From: Candidatus Peribacteria bacterium
GTDB taxonomy: Bacteria; Patescibacteria; JAEDAM01; Absconditabacterales; Absconditicoccaceae
Direction: 5' to 3'
DNA length: 64,000 nucleotides
NCBI GenBank assembly: GCA_031261265.1
Contig: JAISKI010000034.1
Location: 9,111-73,110 of the forward strand
Numbering within the stretch: the first letter of the stretch is position 1; every line of letters starts with the position of its first letter. This document shows positions 49,364 to 60,935 of this stretch, in pieces. Below the pieces are notes generated by a model. The model did not search any database, had not been told where the DNA came from, and was given only the letters and a program-made list of their open reading frames with translations. Both the position numbers and the translations under genes were made by a program.

Positions 49364-51694
49364 ATGTTCGACTTTTGAATCCTCGGAAATAACGCTAGAA
49401 ACCTGCAGTACATCAAAAAATTCAATCCTAGAAAATCCATTCGTTTGGCTGATAATAAGCAAAAAACGAAACTTTTCCTCTGAGAAAGGGGAATCCCTTT
49501 TGCCGAGACCTATGCCATCATCAGGAACCGTTCAGAATTAAAAGCATTTGATTTCAACACTTTACCACACAAATCCTTCGTGATAAAGCCCAATCATGGT
49601 AGTAAAGGAAGAGGAATCTTTATTGTTTCTCGTGCAGACACCCTACATTTTCAAATTGGTGAAAAAATGTTGAATGAAGCTGAGCTCAAACTTCAGCTTG
49701 TGGATATCTTAGATGGGGAATACTCTATGACGAATAATGACAGTATTCTCATTGAAGAGAAACTCATCCCTGGCACAGACTTTAAAACTTTTTGTGACTA
49801 CGGACTCGCAGATATCAGAATTATTGTATTTAATCTCGTCCCCGTAGCAGCAATGATTAGAATCCCCACCGAAAAATCTGATGGGAAAGCAAATATCGCT
49901 GCGGGAGGGATCGGTTGTGGGATCGATATTACTTCAGGAAAGATTTTTTCCACATTTTCAAATGGAAAACTCTACAAACAGCACTTCCCTAAAGAAAGTC
50001 AATCCTACCAAGGGAGGAAGATTCCCTTTTGGGATGATCTGCTTTTTTTCTCTTCTAAAATCCAGTATTTCGTAAATCTAGGATATCTCGCATTAGATCG
50101 GGTCATCACAGAAGATGGACCAAAACTTTTGGAAATCAATGCGAGGGCGGGATTGGAAGTCCAGAAGATTTCAGATATCAGACTAAAGAATATTTTACAT
50201 AAAATCGAAGATTTGCAAATCCAAGATCCCCAGAAAGGAGTAGAAATAGCAAAAACGCTTCTCTGAAAGGAAATGCATCAGAGAAACGAGAATTCAAAAA
50301 TTCTATACTTAGAGCAGAGCGGAACCCTCCATTACAAAGACAAAGACGATTCTGCAGAGCTTGAGTTAGCAGTTCATGTGGATTTGAGTAAACAAAAAAA
50401 CTATCTCTCTCCTAGTCTTTATGCGAGGATTCAATGAACTATCCATTACTTACGTATTGATCTCCCAGAGAATACCGTGCTTTTACGTCAATTAGAATTT
50501 TCCCCTTCAGAGAAACTTTCTCATAGTTGTATCCTTTGAAGAGAAGTGGCAGAAAGTTTCCTAATTAATCCTCAGAAAAAACAAAAAACTACGATAAATA
50601 TTATCAAACCTGAAGCTCTCATCGAAAGCGAAGAAATTGCCCTCCATCAATTGGATAATAAAATAGATATTTTACATAAAAGACTGAACCTAACAGCAAA
50701 ACTTAAACCCCAAAATTATTTGAGTGAATTAGATAATTTTCTCATTCGAAAAGGGGAGTACGCCCCAACTTTTTCTTATGCTTTTCCTGAAAGTAAGAAG
50801 CTCTTCCAGCGAAAAGATGAATTGAATCAGCTAAAAGATACCTGCAAAAATGGAACCTTAAAAAGCCCTCTGGTGAAACTTTTCGATGAAAAGGTGGATG
50901 AACTCCTCGTCAGACACCAGCTTTTAGAAGCCTATAAAAAGCAGGATTACGCAGAAATAGAAAAAGGAAATGAACTCTTGCGAGGAGGATTTGATGCAAA
51001 TCTTATCGCCTTGAGTAAAGAAAAACTGGCAACAAGCGAACATAGAGAACTTCTTGGACCAGTACTGGGATTTAGGCAAGTGAAAGAAAAAATAGAGAAA
51101 AGGCTGAGTGATTTAGAAATCTTTGATGTGGAAATTGTAGAAAATTCTGCGAACCTCTCCCGCGTATCCGTGACCATGGGAGAAGAAATAAAGATCAATA
51201 TTTCTCAAGGAGTAGAATTCAGAGAAAAGGAGGTAGAAGGGATTATTGCTCATGAAATTGATACCCATTTACTCAGATATGTAAACGGGAAAAAAAGTGG
51301 CTGGAAAATCTTTTCCTCGGGGACTGGGAATTACCTTAGAGATGAAGAGGGACTCGCAATTTGGAATGCCAAACAAAAATTACCAACAGAATATGAAAGT
51401 TTAGGAATCCGAAAAAAATATTACCTCCTCCATGAGGCAAAAAATCTGAATTTCAAACAACTCTTTGACCTCGCAAGTAGGGTCTATCCTCAATACTCTT
51501 TGGAAGGAAGGTTTAAAGTATGTGTGAGGATGAAAAAAGGGATTATGCACAATGGATCTCAGGTAAAAGGAATCGTTTGGGGAAAAAATAAAGTGTATTT
51601 GGAGGGCTATAAAAAATTGGAAATGCTAAAAGGGATTGATCCGAGAGCATCTTTAGGTAAAATTAAAATAGATGATTTAGATTTTATTCATTAA
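49364..51694 (+). CDS. Alpha-L-glutamate ligase-like ATP-grasp fused to DUF1704 metallopeptidase
   Basis: A 776-aa two-enzyme protein. Residues 1-300 match the RimK-related alpha-L-glutamate ligase-like ATP-grasp family (GILGNNARNLQYIKKFNPR, VIKPNHGSKGRGI, VAAMIRIPTEKSDGKANIAA, LLEINARAGLEVQ). Residues 400-770 are a DUF1704 domain with the zinc motif HEIDTH near 630 and DEEGLAIWNAK (the QEGLA motif) near 660; DUF1704 includes the tubulin tyrosine carboxypeptidase MATCAP. A ligase that adds and a peptidase that removes amino acids from a protein tail are thus joined. TGA at 50264 and others link the parts. The start follows a TAA by two codons. Confidence 0.88.
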
Positions 51695-51706
51695 CCACCT
51701 GATATC

Positions 51707-52558
51707 ATGAAATTTTTTTTCATTGCAAAAGAAGGGAAACAAGACACAAAAGTCAGAATCTTTTTAGAGCAAGCCTGCGATAATCACAATATTCCTTTTA
51801 TTGTGGTGATTCCAGAAACTTTTAATTACCTGCAAAATACGTTTGAATCAAAAGATTTAGTTTACAGAGCAGGAATCAGTGCCTCTTGTAAAGCTATTGA
51901 ATGCCAATTCCTGATCCAAGGAGGAATTTCTTTTCATAAAACACTCTCACGCTGAATGAGTACTGCTGGTGACTCCTTTTATTTCAACCAACAAGTGGGG
52001 CTTCCCATCATCCCAACGATTCCCGATATAAAAAATAAAGAAGCTCTAGAGGAATATGTAAATTATCTATGAGGATTCCCGGTAATTTTAAAAGTCACAG
52101 GAGGTACCCACGGAGTGGGAGTAATTAAAGTAGATTCTATGCCAGGATTACGTTCTCTTATTGATTATGTAAATGCTTTAGGATCTAAAGCGATTTTACG
52201 TAAATTCATTAACCATACCTCACAAGGACGTTTTGTGGTGGTCGGAGATAAAGTAGTAGCGAGCGATAGGGCTACGATGTCCATCAAATATGACTTTAGA
52301 TCTAATATCGATGAGGATAAAACCAGAATTTGGGAAGCTCATACCTACGATAAAGAGATAGAGAATCTGGCTATTCAGGCGGTTAATTCTTTCGAGATAG
52401 AATTTTGATGAGTAGATCTGCTTTTTGAAACAGATACAGGAAAACCCTATATTTCTGAAGTGAATTGTCCTTGCGATTTTGCTGGGACTCAAGAGAAAAC
52501 AGGAATAGATATTGCAAGTCAGATGGTAGAATATCTTATGAAAAAATCACAAAAATAA
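51707..52558 (+). CDS. RimK-like ATP-grasp ligase
   Basis: The 283-residue protein has the ATP-grasp core: GLPIIPTIPDIKNKEALEEY, the glycine-rich VILKVTGGTHGVGVIKVDS near residue 127, and the metal-binding end (GGVDLLFETDTGKPYISEVN). Amino-acid or peptide ligases of this type attach residues such as glutamate to proteins or small molecules. It starts 12 bases after the ligase/peptidase fusion and is followed by the 7TM gene, so the three form an operon. Five TGA glycines, including YL-G-GFPVILKV. Confidence 0.85.
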
Positions 52559-52581
52559 TCTTTTACAATGTATAAAAACAG

Positions 52582-54126
52582 ATGAAAAAACTGTTTGCTA
52601 GCTTTTTAGGAGGGCTAGTCCTCTTCGGGGGACTCCTCTTCGCTCTATCAACTATCCCTCAACCTTCGGAAGATGCTTCTAATGTGGGAATCCCGCTTTG
52701 TGAAGACATTTTTACTCTTGATGGTCCAGAAATTACCTATCTTGGAGAAATAGTAGAATATTCCCTTTCTCCGATACTTACCATAGATCCAACAACTTCT
52801 GCTACTCCTACGTATACCCTCTCTCTAAAAAGCGGGGACAAAACTCTTCAAACTTCCAAAAATGCACCACTCCAAACTACTTTAGAAAAAGCAGGTGATC
52901 TACTCCTGTCTGCAACGGTTAGCAAAGGGGAGTGTAAATATAATCTAGAAAAAACGTTGAGGGTGTACAAAAACTCTCTTGTATATATTGGTGAGAATGA
53001 AGATGCTTTTAAACTCAATTATGATCAGAATTTTGCAGAAGCAGGAACCTATTTCTCAAAAATTCTCCTCCCCAATAACACTACAGAAGAAGAGCTGAAA
53101 GTCCTTCTAAGAAAAGAAATTCATCATCTCAATCATGCAGAGAATCTCCTCATAAAATACGCTAACTTTGACCAAGTATTACATATATATATCGAATTAT
53201 TTAGCCAAGAACTCCTCACTCACAAAGAAAAAAATCTGTTCATTGTCAGCACCATCAACCAATCTTTTGTGAATAGAGTATTGTCTCTCTTTATCAAAGA
53301 CTTGTCCCCACAAAAAATTGCCACGGTAAAAAGCTCAGACTTTTTGAACTTTCTGACGGCACTTTCTCTCCATAAGGGAGAAGAAGAAATCAATTCTTTT
53401 GCCTCTTTTCACAATCTCCAAACAGAAAGCTGAGCGGGCTATCTTTTCCTTTCCTATTTCATAGATGAAGCTATCACTCAAGGAATTTCTCTCCAAATTC
53501 TTGGGACACTCCTCGTCATTGCCCTTCTAGTCCTTCTCATTAGTACCCTCAGACAAATCGTTGGACTTTCAGTTTTTGGCGTTTATCAACCCCTTCTCTT
53601 CGCCATTATTCTCTTCCTCATTGGGCGAAAAGCCATGTTTTTCTTCTTTGGTATTGCAGTCCTTGCGACCCTCCTTATCAGACTTTTTAGTAAAAAAATC
53701 AACCTCTTACAAAGTACAAAAATCAGTCTTTTAATCTGTTTATATGTTCTTCTCCTCTTGATAGGGTTTCGGGTAGATCAAAGATTTTCTCTCAACTTAC
53801 TCAGCAAAACCCTCCGAACAAATGCTTTGATCCTCCTCCCAATCTTTACCTTGAGCATGGTAAGTGATAAATTATTCACGGAGAGCTTTAAAATCACCAA
53901 AAAAGCCTCTCGAATTGCCCTTTTAGAATTTGTACTAATCACTTTTCTTTCCCGATGGATGTTGAATACCCAGATTTTTAGGATATTTTTCTTGAGCTAT
54001 CCTGAGCTTCTCTTGGTCATTTTACTTGCAATCATCATTGTAGGAAGATTTACTTGACTCCAGCTCTTTGAGCTTATCCGCTTCATGCCACTCATCAGAA
54101 AACACTTAGAAGATGAGGAAGAATAA
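52582..54126 (+). CDS. 7TM transglutaminase-like membrane protein
   Basis: The 514-aa protein has a signal anchor (LFASFLGGLVLFGGLLFAL), an extracytoplasmic region of about 280 residues with one beta-rich part and a helical part, then about seven membrane helices starting at ILGTLLVIALLVLLI with the segment LRQIVGLSVFGVYQPLLFAI. This end matches the inactive transglutaminase fused to seven transmembrane helices that accompanies alpha-L-glutamate ligase-like genes in other bacteria. The transglutaminase part is not obvious. Two TGA glycines occur. Its stop abuts the convergent Nudix stop with no gap. Confidence 0.75.
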
Positions 54127-54558
54127 TTAAAGCTGATAAAACATCTTGATACAGGTGTCTTCATCTTGGATTAAGTTTTCTTGTAAGGCTTCTTCAGGAG
54201 TTCTCCGCTGAAAGGATTTATGTTCCTCAGGATTTATTGTGATATCGGGAAGAATATCGAATTTTTTATGAAACATATGGTAAGTAAACTCATATGTCGG
54301 ATATTGGACATAGACCTCTCTAAAATATTGCAATTCGTTCTCTTCCAATTGGATTCCTGTCTCTTCTCGCAATTCTCTGATCATAGCTTGTTCTTTGCTC
54401 TCTCCATGGTGGACTTTCCCAGCGGGTACTCCATGAGTATTGGGTTCGGGCTTATGATCTTGTCTGTGGAGAAGAACGATTTCATTTTGATATTCAAGAA
54501 AAATGCTAACAATTTCAAATTTTGGAGTGAAGTTTTCAGGTTTAGTGAGATGGAGCAT
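54127..54558 (-). CDS. Nudix hydrolase
   Basis: The 143-aa protein holds the complete Nudix box GKVHHGESKEQAMIRELREE-T-G around residues 48-70, and a C-terminal region resembling NTP pyrophosphohydrolases of the MutT type. It would hydrolyse a nucleoside diphosphate derivative. I chose MLHLTKPEN (54558), eight bases after the GNAT gene; an upstream in-frame ATG at 54615 overlaps that gene. Last gene of the long minus-strand operon. No TGA codon. Confidence 0.9.
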   Translation of the reverse strand: MLHLTKPENFTPKFEIVSIFLEYQNEIVLLHRQDHKPEPNTHGVPAGKVHHGESKEQAMIRELREETGIQLEENELQYFREVYVQYPTYEFTYHMFHKKFDILPDITINPEEHKSFQRRTPEEALQENLIQDEDTCIKMFYQL

Positions 54559-54565
54559 GGTAATG

Positions 54566-55054
54566 TTATAAAGCAGCAAAAATAAATCAGATTTCTGTGT
54601 AGGTTTTCCCTCCAATTTCGGCGTTCTTTTCTCCGAAGTGAGTTCAACCGTGTTTTTTGTAGAACTGTTCCCCTTTACATCCAGAGAGTGTTCGCAAGTA
54701 GAATGAGGAATTTGTTATTTCTTGTCTAAACGCGTTGAAAAGTTTCGTTCCGATGCCTTGTCTTTGATAGTCAGGGTCTACATAGAAGGCACTAAGTTCT
54801 TTCTCAGTAGGGGCGTGTTCATCACGAGCGTTTTCTCCGCTGATGAAGCCGAGCACTTTTCAATTCTCCTCATATACCAAAAGATTTTTTGCATTTTTAA
54901 TCCGTTCAGCATTTTTTTCAATCCTTTCGGGAGTGATAGTGCGAGCGTCTAAATGTGCTTGATCAATGATCCCTTGATAGCCATCTTTCCATCCTCTGAT
55001 ATTGATAGAAACGATTGCTTCGGCATCCTCTGGTTGGGCGGGTCTGATAGGCAT
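54566..55054 (-). CDS. GNAT family acetyltransferase
   Basis: The 162-residue protein has the GNAT fold motifs: IRPAQPEDAEAIVSINIRGW at the start, the acetyl-CoA loop DYQRQGIGTKLFNAF near residue 90 and LRTLSGCKGEQFYKKHG. Three TGA glycines occur, the last ones near the C-terminus before TAA 54566. Closest in style to N-acetyltransferases that modify small molecules; substrate unknown. It begins 28 bases after the metallophosphoesterase. Confidence 0.85.
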
Positions 55055-55082
55055 TATTGAGGGAGAAGAATTAAAATTTATG

Positions 55083-55868
55083 TTATAATTTCTTCCAATC
55101 AGGAACAACATGCACAGGGGTTCAGAGAGAAAGATAGGTCATAGTTCTTTGTTCAGTATCAAGGATAGCCACTCCATTTGGTTCTGTTCCGTTTGCAACA
55201 CTAGGTACCACAAACCCACAAAGAGAGTCTGATATTTGTATTGTTTCATTAAATGCAATATCTCTCAATCAATCTTCTGTAAATCAATATCTTCTCCAGT
55301 GCGAATGTCCTGCTAAAGACAAGCTACAGGAATGTTTCTTCATAAAATCAAAGTGTGAATGATACGCCTCAACTTCATCAGATTCCCATTTAGTCGAACC
55401 TGAGAGATCAGGATATACCCAATGAGAAAAAAGTATATTCAAGTCTCCATAGGTTTTTATAACATATTCTGGCAGATATCTAAGATACTCTTCGTCTTTT
55501 TTTGAAAGTAATGGATATAAAGAATCATAGTCAATCAGCCATATTTTATCATCTGCTAATGCTTTTCTAGTGGGATAGTCTAAATCAAACCAATCTTCGG
55601 GATAGGTGAATCATCAAGAATATTCTGGAATCCTTTGTGTATGGAAGAGATCGTGATTTCCTGGAATAACAATATCACAGTTTCCCCTAACTAACTTAAT
55701 TACCTCACTTCCGTTTCTAGATTTTAAATATCAGTAATAAGGTACGGCATATCCAACTAAATCTCACAAACAAACCAACTTTTCACATCATTGATTTTTC
55801 AAAAGTTCTATCGCTTGTTGTAAGCGAAGTACATCTTCATGAATATCTGCAACAATACCAAGCTTCAT
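55083..55868 (-). CDS. Metallophosphoesterase
   Basis: The 261-residue protein has the calcineurin-like metal sites in order: VADIHED (D-x-H), LVCLGDLVGY (GD), VIPGNHDLF (GNHD), ILFSHWVYPD, and LAGHSHWRRYG (GHSH). It belongs to the small YfcE/DUF2851-like phosphodiesterases. About ten TGA codons, including the Gly of LGDLVG, hide it from a standard-code scan. It shares the minus-strand operon with GNAT and Nudix genes. Substrate unknown. Confidence 0.85.
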
Positions 55869-55996
55869 AATATAGCAGTAAATTAAATAAAATGAATATT
55901 TCCCTATCCCCTCAATATCGCTCCCACACTTTCAAAGCCAGACAATGAGTTTTATAAGACCAATAGGAAAGAGGATGAAAAGATTTTTAGAATTTT

Positions 55997-56674
55997 CTAT
56001 AAAAGAATTACTCAATCAAAAGTGTCTTTAATATACTTTAAATATTCTTCTTCGTTCTGAAATACTCAAGACTTATCGGATTTCTCTTTGTATTTCATTT
56101 GAATAAGTCCTTCAGAAAAGTCTATAAAAAACTGTTTACTTTCATGATTCAGTATAATATAAGAATGGTGTCCTGCGATTGAGCGAATTTCTCCCTGTAG
56201 ACCCAATAATTCATTTGCCAGTTGGAGAAATAGGACAGAGGAACTTCCACAGGTTGCTTGTACAGACAAGTCTACTTTTTTTATATTTTTTAATTCTTCC
56301 CTCGATTTAAGTTTGTTCGTATCAATGGGAGTTCTGGTTAGTGCTGTATAAGCAAGGTTTGAGAATGTTTCTCGAATAGAAGGTAATTTTGTATTAAGTA
56401 CAACGAAATACCAGAGAATTTTGATTTTTTCTTCTGTTGTCGCTTGTTCAGGATTTTGTATTCCGAGTCTTCACCGATATCTTTGGAAGGCATTGGGGTT
56501 GGAAAAGAGTTTATTTCGTTTTTCTTTCCATTGGTTGAGGTGTTCTGCATCTAGTTTTTTAATGCGATGAGATAACACTAAACACTTGTCCTTTACTTGA
56601 ACGAATTGTTCAGGATGTTTACTGTCTGCATGAAAGGAATATCTTCCTTCGTTTCGTTTAGCTGTAAGTGCCAT
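55997..56674 (-). CDS. Hypothetical protein with a possible transglutaminase-like triad
   Basis: The 225-aa frame starts at MALTAKRNEGRY after pheT and ends at TAG through three TGA glycines. The C-terminal half contains CGSSSVLFLQLANELLG, then GHHSYIIL and FFIDF: a Cys, His, Asp order and spacing like transglutaminase or papain-like folds. The homology is only suggestive. The 128-bp gap to the next gene is the largest in the operon. Confidence 0.55.
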
Positions 56675-56715
56675 TGTAAGGGAGATGTTTGTAAAATGTA
56701 TAGTGTTGATAATCA

Positions 56716-57933
56716 TTATCCTCTAAGTTCAGCTCCCACACTTTCAGCCTTTTTAATGGCTTTCTCCATAATCGCACTAATATCTTCGCTACTCATATTC
56801 CCGTCCCCTACAAACTTAATCTTGATAGAAACCGACTTCTTTCCCGCTGGTAAATTCTCGCCTTGATATACATCAAAGACTTCCACCTCCTTAATTTCAG
56901 GGATAGCCTCAATCCTCTTAAAGAGCTCTGAAAAATCTGACTGCTCATCTAGCACAAAACTCAAATCTCTCCACAAAATCTGGTCTTGGATTGTTTCGTA
57001 GGTGTAGGTTCTTTCTCCGAGTTGGCTTTTGATTTCTTCAAGAGTTGTTTGGTTCAGCTCCACGAAGCAAGTGTTTGCATTTTCTGGGATTTTGTGGTCT
57101 TTCAAGATAAGCGGGTGAAAAGAACCAATCAATCAGACTTCTTTTCCTTTGTAGAGGATTTTTCCCTGTTTCTTTGGATGAAAATAAGAAAGCTGAGTGG
57201 CTTCATAGCTGAGTTCTCCGTCAAGTTCTAGTCCGTTCAAGAGCGTTTGAATGATACCTTTCGCTTCCAAAAGCGTATCTTCTTCTCGGGATTTCGTTGC
57301 TTTCTTGTAAAGCAAAATCCCTGTGTGGAACTGCTCGTCCAGATGAGCTTTGGCAAATTCTGGGGCTTCATCATTGTGAGGTTCATTCGTAGTTCGGACT
57401 TTCCCCGTATCAAAGATTTTGAATTCATCAAAGAATTTCGCGTTCTTCGTGGCAATTTGAATGAACTGGTAAATGAAGCTGTCGCGAAGAAGCGGGCATT
57501 CAGGATTGACGGGATTTTGAAGCTCCAACAAACCGTGCCCTCCTTTTGAAGGAGGGGTAGGGGAGGTTCATTGTATATCTTCTGATCCGAATCCCCCCTT
57601 CCCCCCTTTCAGAAAGGGGGTAGTCATCTTTTCGCTGACCCACGGATAGGTTTCGGTTTGCAGACATCTACATCTTTCCACCAGGACTTGTTCCGTGGTT
57701 CTGATATTCTGTACCATACCACTAAACGCCTGATTTTTGATTTCCGTCTTGGCGGGCGTGTTTTTCACATGTTCATATCCTCGGATTCTGGCTACTTCCT
57801 CGGTAATGTCTTCGGGAATATTCATATCTTCGGGACCTCTCCAAATCGGAGCGGTGATCGTGTTTTCGTGGACTTGAAATCCCAGAGCGGTCAGAATTGT
57901 TTTAGCTTTTTCTGGGAAGGTGGTAGTGGTCAT
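56716..57933 (-). CDS. pheT: Phenylalanine-tRNA ligase beta subunit, C-terminal half
   Basis: The 405 residues resume exactly where the N-terminal half at 60985-62334 stops: the end of the B5 domain (FPEKAKTILTALGFQVHEN, IPEDITEEVARIRGYEHV), the beta-core (RDSFIYQFIQIATKNAKFF, FKIFDTGKV) and the C-terminal FDX-ACB anticodon-binding domain (TYETIQDQILWRDLSFVLDE to RG). It has its own ATG (MTTTTFP). About residues 104-132 translate a palindromic repeat (57537-57622). TGA glycines occur at both joins. Probably expressed as a separate polypeptide that assembles with the other half, or the gene is inactive. Confidence 0.88.
57537..57622. repeat. Palindromic repeat translated inside PheT
   Basis: Two palindromes (CCTCCTTTTGAAGGAGG and CCCCCTTTCAGAAAGGGGG) stand in inverted order around a short AT spacer, each followed towards the centre by GGGGTAGGGG or its complement. 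The minus-strand frame reads TTPFLKGGKGGFGSEDIQ-G-TSPTPPSKGGHG without a stop, between WVSEKM and LLELQNP. Confidence 0.85.
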
Positions 57934-57978
57934 TGTGGTATAGTGAAAAGGGGTAAAAAAGGCTGAATGGGTACTTGA

Positions 57979-59022
57979 TTATATGGTTTCGTCTTCTAAG
58001 TTCAAATGTTGATTTAAATACTGTTTTAACTCAGCTTTATTTGGTAAATAGAGTTTATATTCCTTGGTGAAGATTTGTTGGTTGTCCTCAGGTAAAGTAT
58101 ATTTTAAGATAATATCATCTTTATCTCTACATAAAATTAATCAAATTGTTTTATTTTCATCTTCTGCTCTAATTTCTCTATCAAACCGATTTACATACAT
58201 TTGCATTTGTCCTACATCTTGATGAGAGAGTTCTCATATCTTGAGGTCAATTAAGACGAAACATTTCAAAAAACGATGATAAAAAACCAAATCCACATAA
58301 AAATGTTTTTCATTAGCCGTAAATCTTTTTTGTCTGCCTACAAAGGTAAACCCTTTTCAAAGTTCTAGGAGAAAAGTTTCCAAATTATCAATTATCGCTT
58401 GTTCTAAGTCACTTTCAGAATAATGAGTTTCTTCTTTTAATCCTAAAAATTCTAAAATATAGGGGTCTTTTATTACTTCGTTTGGGGTAGTAATGAGTTG
58501 TCCTTCTTGTGCAAGTTTCATCACTCCATCTTTATCCTTGCTTAATGCTAATCTTTCATACAGTGAACTATTGAACTGTCTTCTCAGCTCTCTCAGCGAC
58601 CGTTGTTCTTTTTGTGTTTCAATGATATAAAACTTTCTCTCAAAATCATCTTTAATTCTAGATAAAAAGATGAGATGTGACCAACTGAGAGATTTCCGAG
58701 ACAGTGTCTCGGTTATTGGGAAAGTACTATACACCTTTCTCATAAGTTCCAAATTGTCTTTTGAAAACCCCTTTCCAAATTGTTTCGTCAAATCGTCAGA
58801 CATCTGTTGTAATAGTCTTGTTCCATATTCAGCCCTCGCTTCTCCTTTCTGTTCGTATTCTACAATATGTTGTCCGATACTTCGATACATTTCCGTCATT
58901 GTGCTGTTCACTTGCTGAATGAAGTGCTGTTTGGATTTTTGGATTATATGAGAAACTTGCTCAATGAGGCTGGTATAGGTGACTATTCAGGAAGTTTGCT
59001 TTTTTATGGTGGATTTTGGCAT
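57979..59022 (-). CDS. DUF1016/YhcG-type PD-(D/E)XK nuclease
   Basis: The 347-residue protein is a complete YhcG homologue. The N-terminal DUF1016 domain (IGQHIVEYEQKGEARAEYG, FGKGFSKDNLELMRKVY, LSWSHLIFLSRI) is followed by the nuclease domain with YVDLVFYHRFLKCFVLIDLK, the catalytic Asp and Asp-x-Lys, then GQMQMYVNRFDRE and IGLILCRDKDD. Such proteins are linked to DNA-processing and defence islands. TGA glycines occur at three sites. Middle of the cassette that splits pheT. Confidence 0.9.
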
Positions 59023-59058
59023 TGAGCGGTAGAAGATGGTTAAAAAGGGTAAATGGGT

Positions 59059-59811
59059 TTACTTTGAATTAATGAATGTATCTTTGATGATTTTTCCGAT
59101 GAGTTTATAATATTCGTTTTCCACACCGTATTCATAAGGGGTATTTGGGGGAACTTTCATAAAAATATTGTAAAGATAAATATTTTCTTGGGTTTCCAGA
59201 AATCAGCTATCATTTATCATATCATCCAATTGTCCCGTTTTATTTCCTGAGAGAAGAATACTTGTATCGTCAATATATCTCAATCCCCTACCTTTTACAT
59301 ATTGCAACGAAAGAATTTTTTTGAGAACTTCTTTCTGAGGTGAGGTTATCAGAAAATAGTTCAAAAGTTTTCCAAATTCATTGGGAGTAGATAAGGCATA
59401 GTCATAATTTATTCTTGCATCAAAAATAGTAGTCTCTGTCAGTGAAAATTTCTTCTGCAAAAATGTAGCTAAGTCTCCAAGTTTTTTTGTTAATGCTTCA
59501 TAAATTATCATTGTAGCAGTATTATCGGAAATTACAATCATTAGATATAGTAGAATTTCATAGCTGACTTGGTTATCAGGACCTACTTCATTGAGAAATC
59601 CACCGGCCAATTGATATTTTGGAAGTACAGGGACAATATTATAGAACAAGTCTGAACAGTATTCCAAAAATAATCCACAAAAGATTGTTTTGATAGTTGA
59701 AGCTGTATAGTATTGTTGATGAGCAGAATGTTGTTGCAGAATTTCTGTTTTTCAATTCTGCTTATCAATTTTTTGTATCAATAATCCATAATCAAGGCTT
59801 GTTGTATCCAT
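59059..59811 (-). CDS. Class A beta-lactamase-like serine hydrolase without signal peptide
   Basis: The 250-residue protein has the three active-site boxes of serine beta-lactamases and penicillin-binding proteins: S-x-x-K in TASTIKTIFC near residue 38, SDN in VISDNTATMII near 95, and KTG in LSGNKTGQLDD near 205; ALSTPNEFGKLLN fits the omega-loop region. There is no signal peptide, so it would act in the cytoplasm, where a true beta-lactamase would be useless; a peptidase or other hydrolase role is more likely. It lies in the cassette inside pheT. Confidence 0.82.
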
Positions 59812-59861
59812 TATTGAAAGAAAAGGAGGGTAAAAAAGACTGAACATTTATATCTTATAAT

Positions 59862-60935
59862 TTAAACATTGATTTCCCAATGTCCCGTCTTATCCGAACC
59901 GACACGAGAAATCACTCACTTTTCTTTCAGCTTTTTAATGTTATTCTCAATAGCAGTATCTGATAATTCCAGTGATTTAGCCATTTCCTTTATGGTGATT
60001 TTACCATTATTATCAATCAATTCAAGCATTTTAGTCTGATTTTTATTTAATTTTACCCCCAAGCTTTTTCCCTCATTTACACCCAACTTATGGGGTGTAT
60101 TTTTATTTACACCCAACTTTTTGAAATCAATATGTAATTCTCTATTTTTCAAAACATTATTTTCTCCCAGTAATAAATTTCTAAAAAAGAGTTCTAAATA
60201 TTCATTTGTGGCATGGACACCTTTTTGAAAATTATTATAATTGGCTCTAACAAGGGCGTTTCTAAAATACCACGAATTATCCGCAAACAAATCATTTGTC
60301 GCTTCAAAACCTAAACTTCTAAGATATTTTATCAAGAATACCGCAGTAGTCCTCGTGTTTCCTTCTCAGAAAATATGAATTTGCCGTAAATTAGCCGTGA
60401 AATTAGCAATGTGTTCTACGATTTGTAATTTGTTCAGTCATTTGTAATCAAATTTCTTTTCCTGATTTAAATCATATTCCAGAGTAGCTTTTAGACTGTC
60501 AGAATCTGCATAATACACCGTTTCACCATCCAGAACCCATTCAGATTTGGTAATATTATATTCTCTGATTTTACCTGCGAACGGATAAATTCCGCTGAAA
60601 AGTTGTTTGTGAATACTGATATATTCGGCAGGCGAAAAGGAAAAAGTCTTTTCAGACAGCATTTCAGCAATACGAGCTGAGACCTCGTCGGCTTCCTTAG
60701 TCCTGTTCTCATCTGTTATTTTTTTACTAGACTCTGTCTTATAATATTCATCAATACGGCTTTTAACTTCATCAAAAGTAATATCTCCTTCAATATTTAA
60801 TTTTGCGGTTTCGAGCAGGTATTCAGAGGGTTTTAGTCCGTCCACCTGTTGCAAACCTATCGCAGTTGACCAAGCATAAGCTTTCTCTTTTTGGTCGGGT
60901 TCAGTTTGCCTGATATATTCATTAAAATCAGTCAT
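59862..60935 (-). CDS. Fic/DOC family protein with VbhA-like N-terminus and HTH C-terminus
   Basis: The 357-aa protein has an N-terminal helix pair ending GDITFDEVKSRIDEYY, like the VbhA-type Fic inhibitors, then the Fic core (YISIHKQLFSGIYPFAGKIR, and active-site HIFGEGNTRTTAVFL near residue 190, with Ile in the usual Pro position). A low-complexity GVN-rich linker precedes a winged helix (GKITIKEMAKSLELSDTAI). It would AMPylate a target protein. First gene after the N-terminal half of pheT. TGA encodes conserved glycines, including IHIF-G-EGN. Confidence 0.88.

Noticed and set aside
59059..59811. Antibiotic-resistance beta-lactamase
   Set aside because: Active-site boxes are present, but there is no signal peptide and the context is a cassette with Fic and nuclease genes; resistance cannot be inferred.
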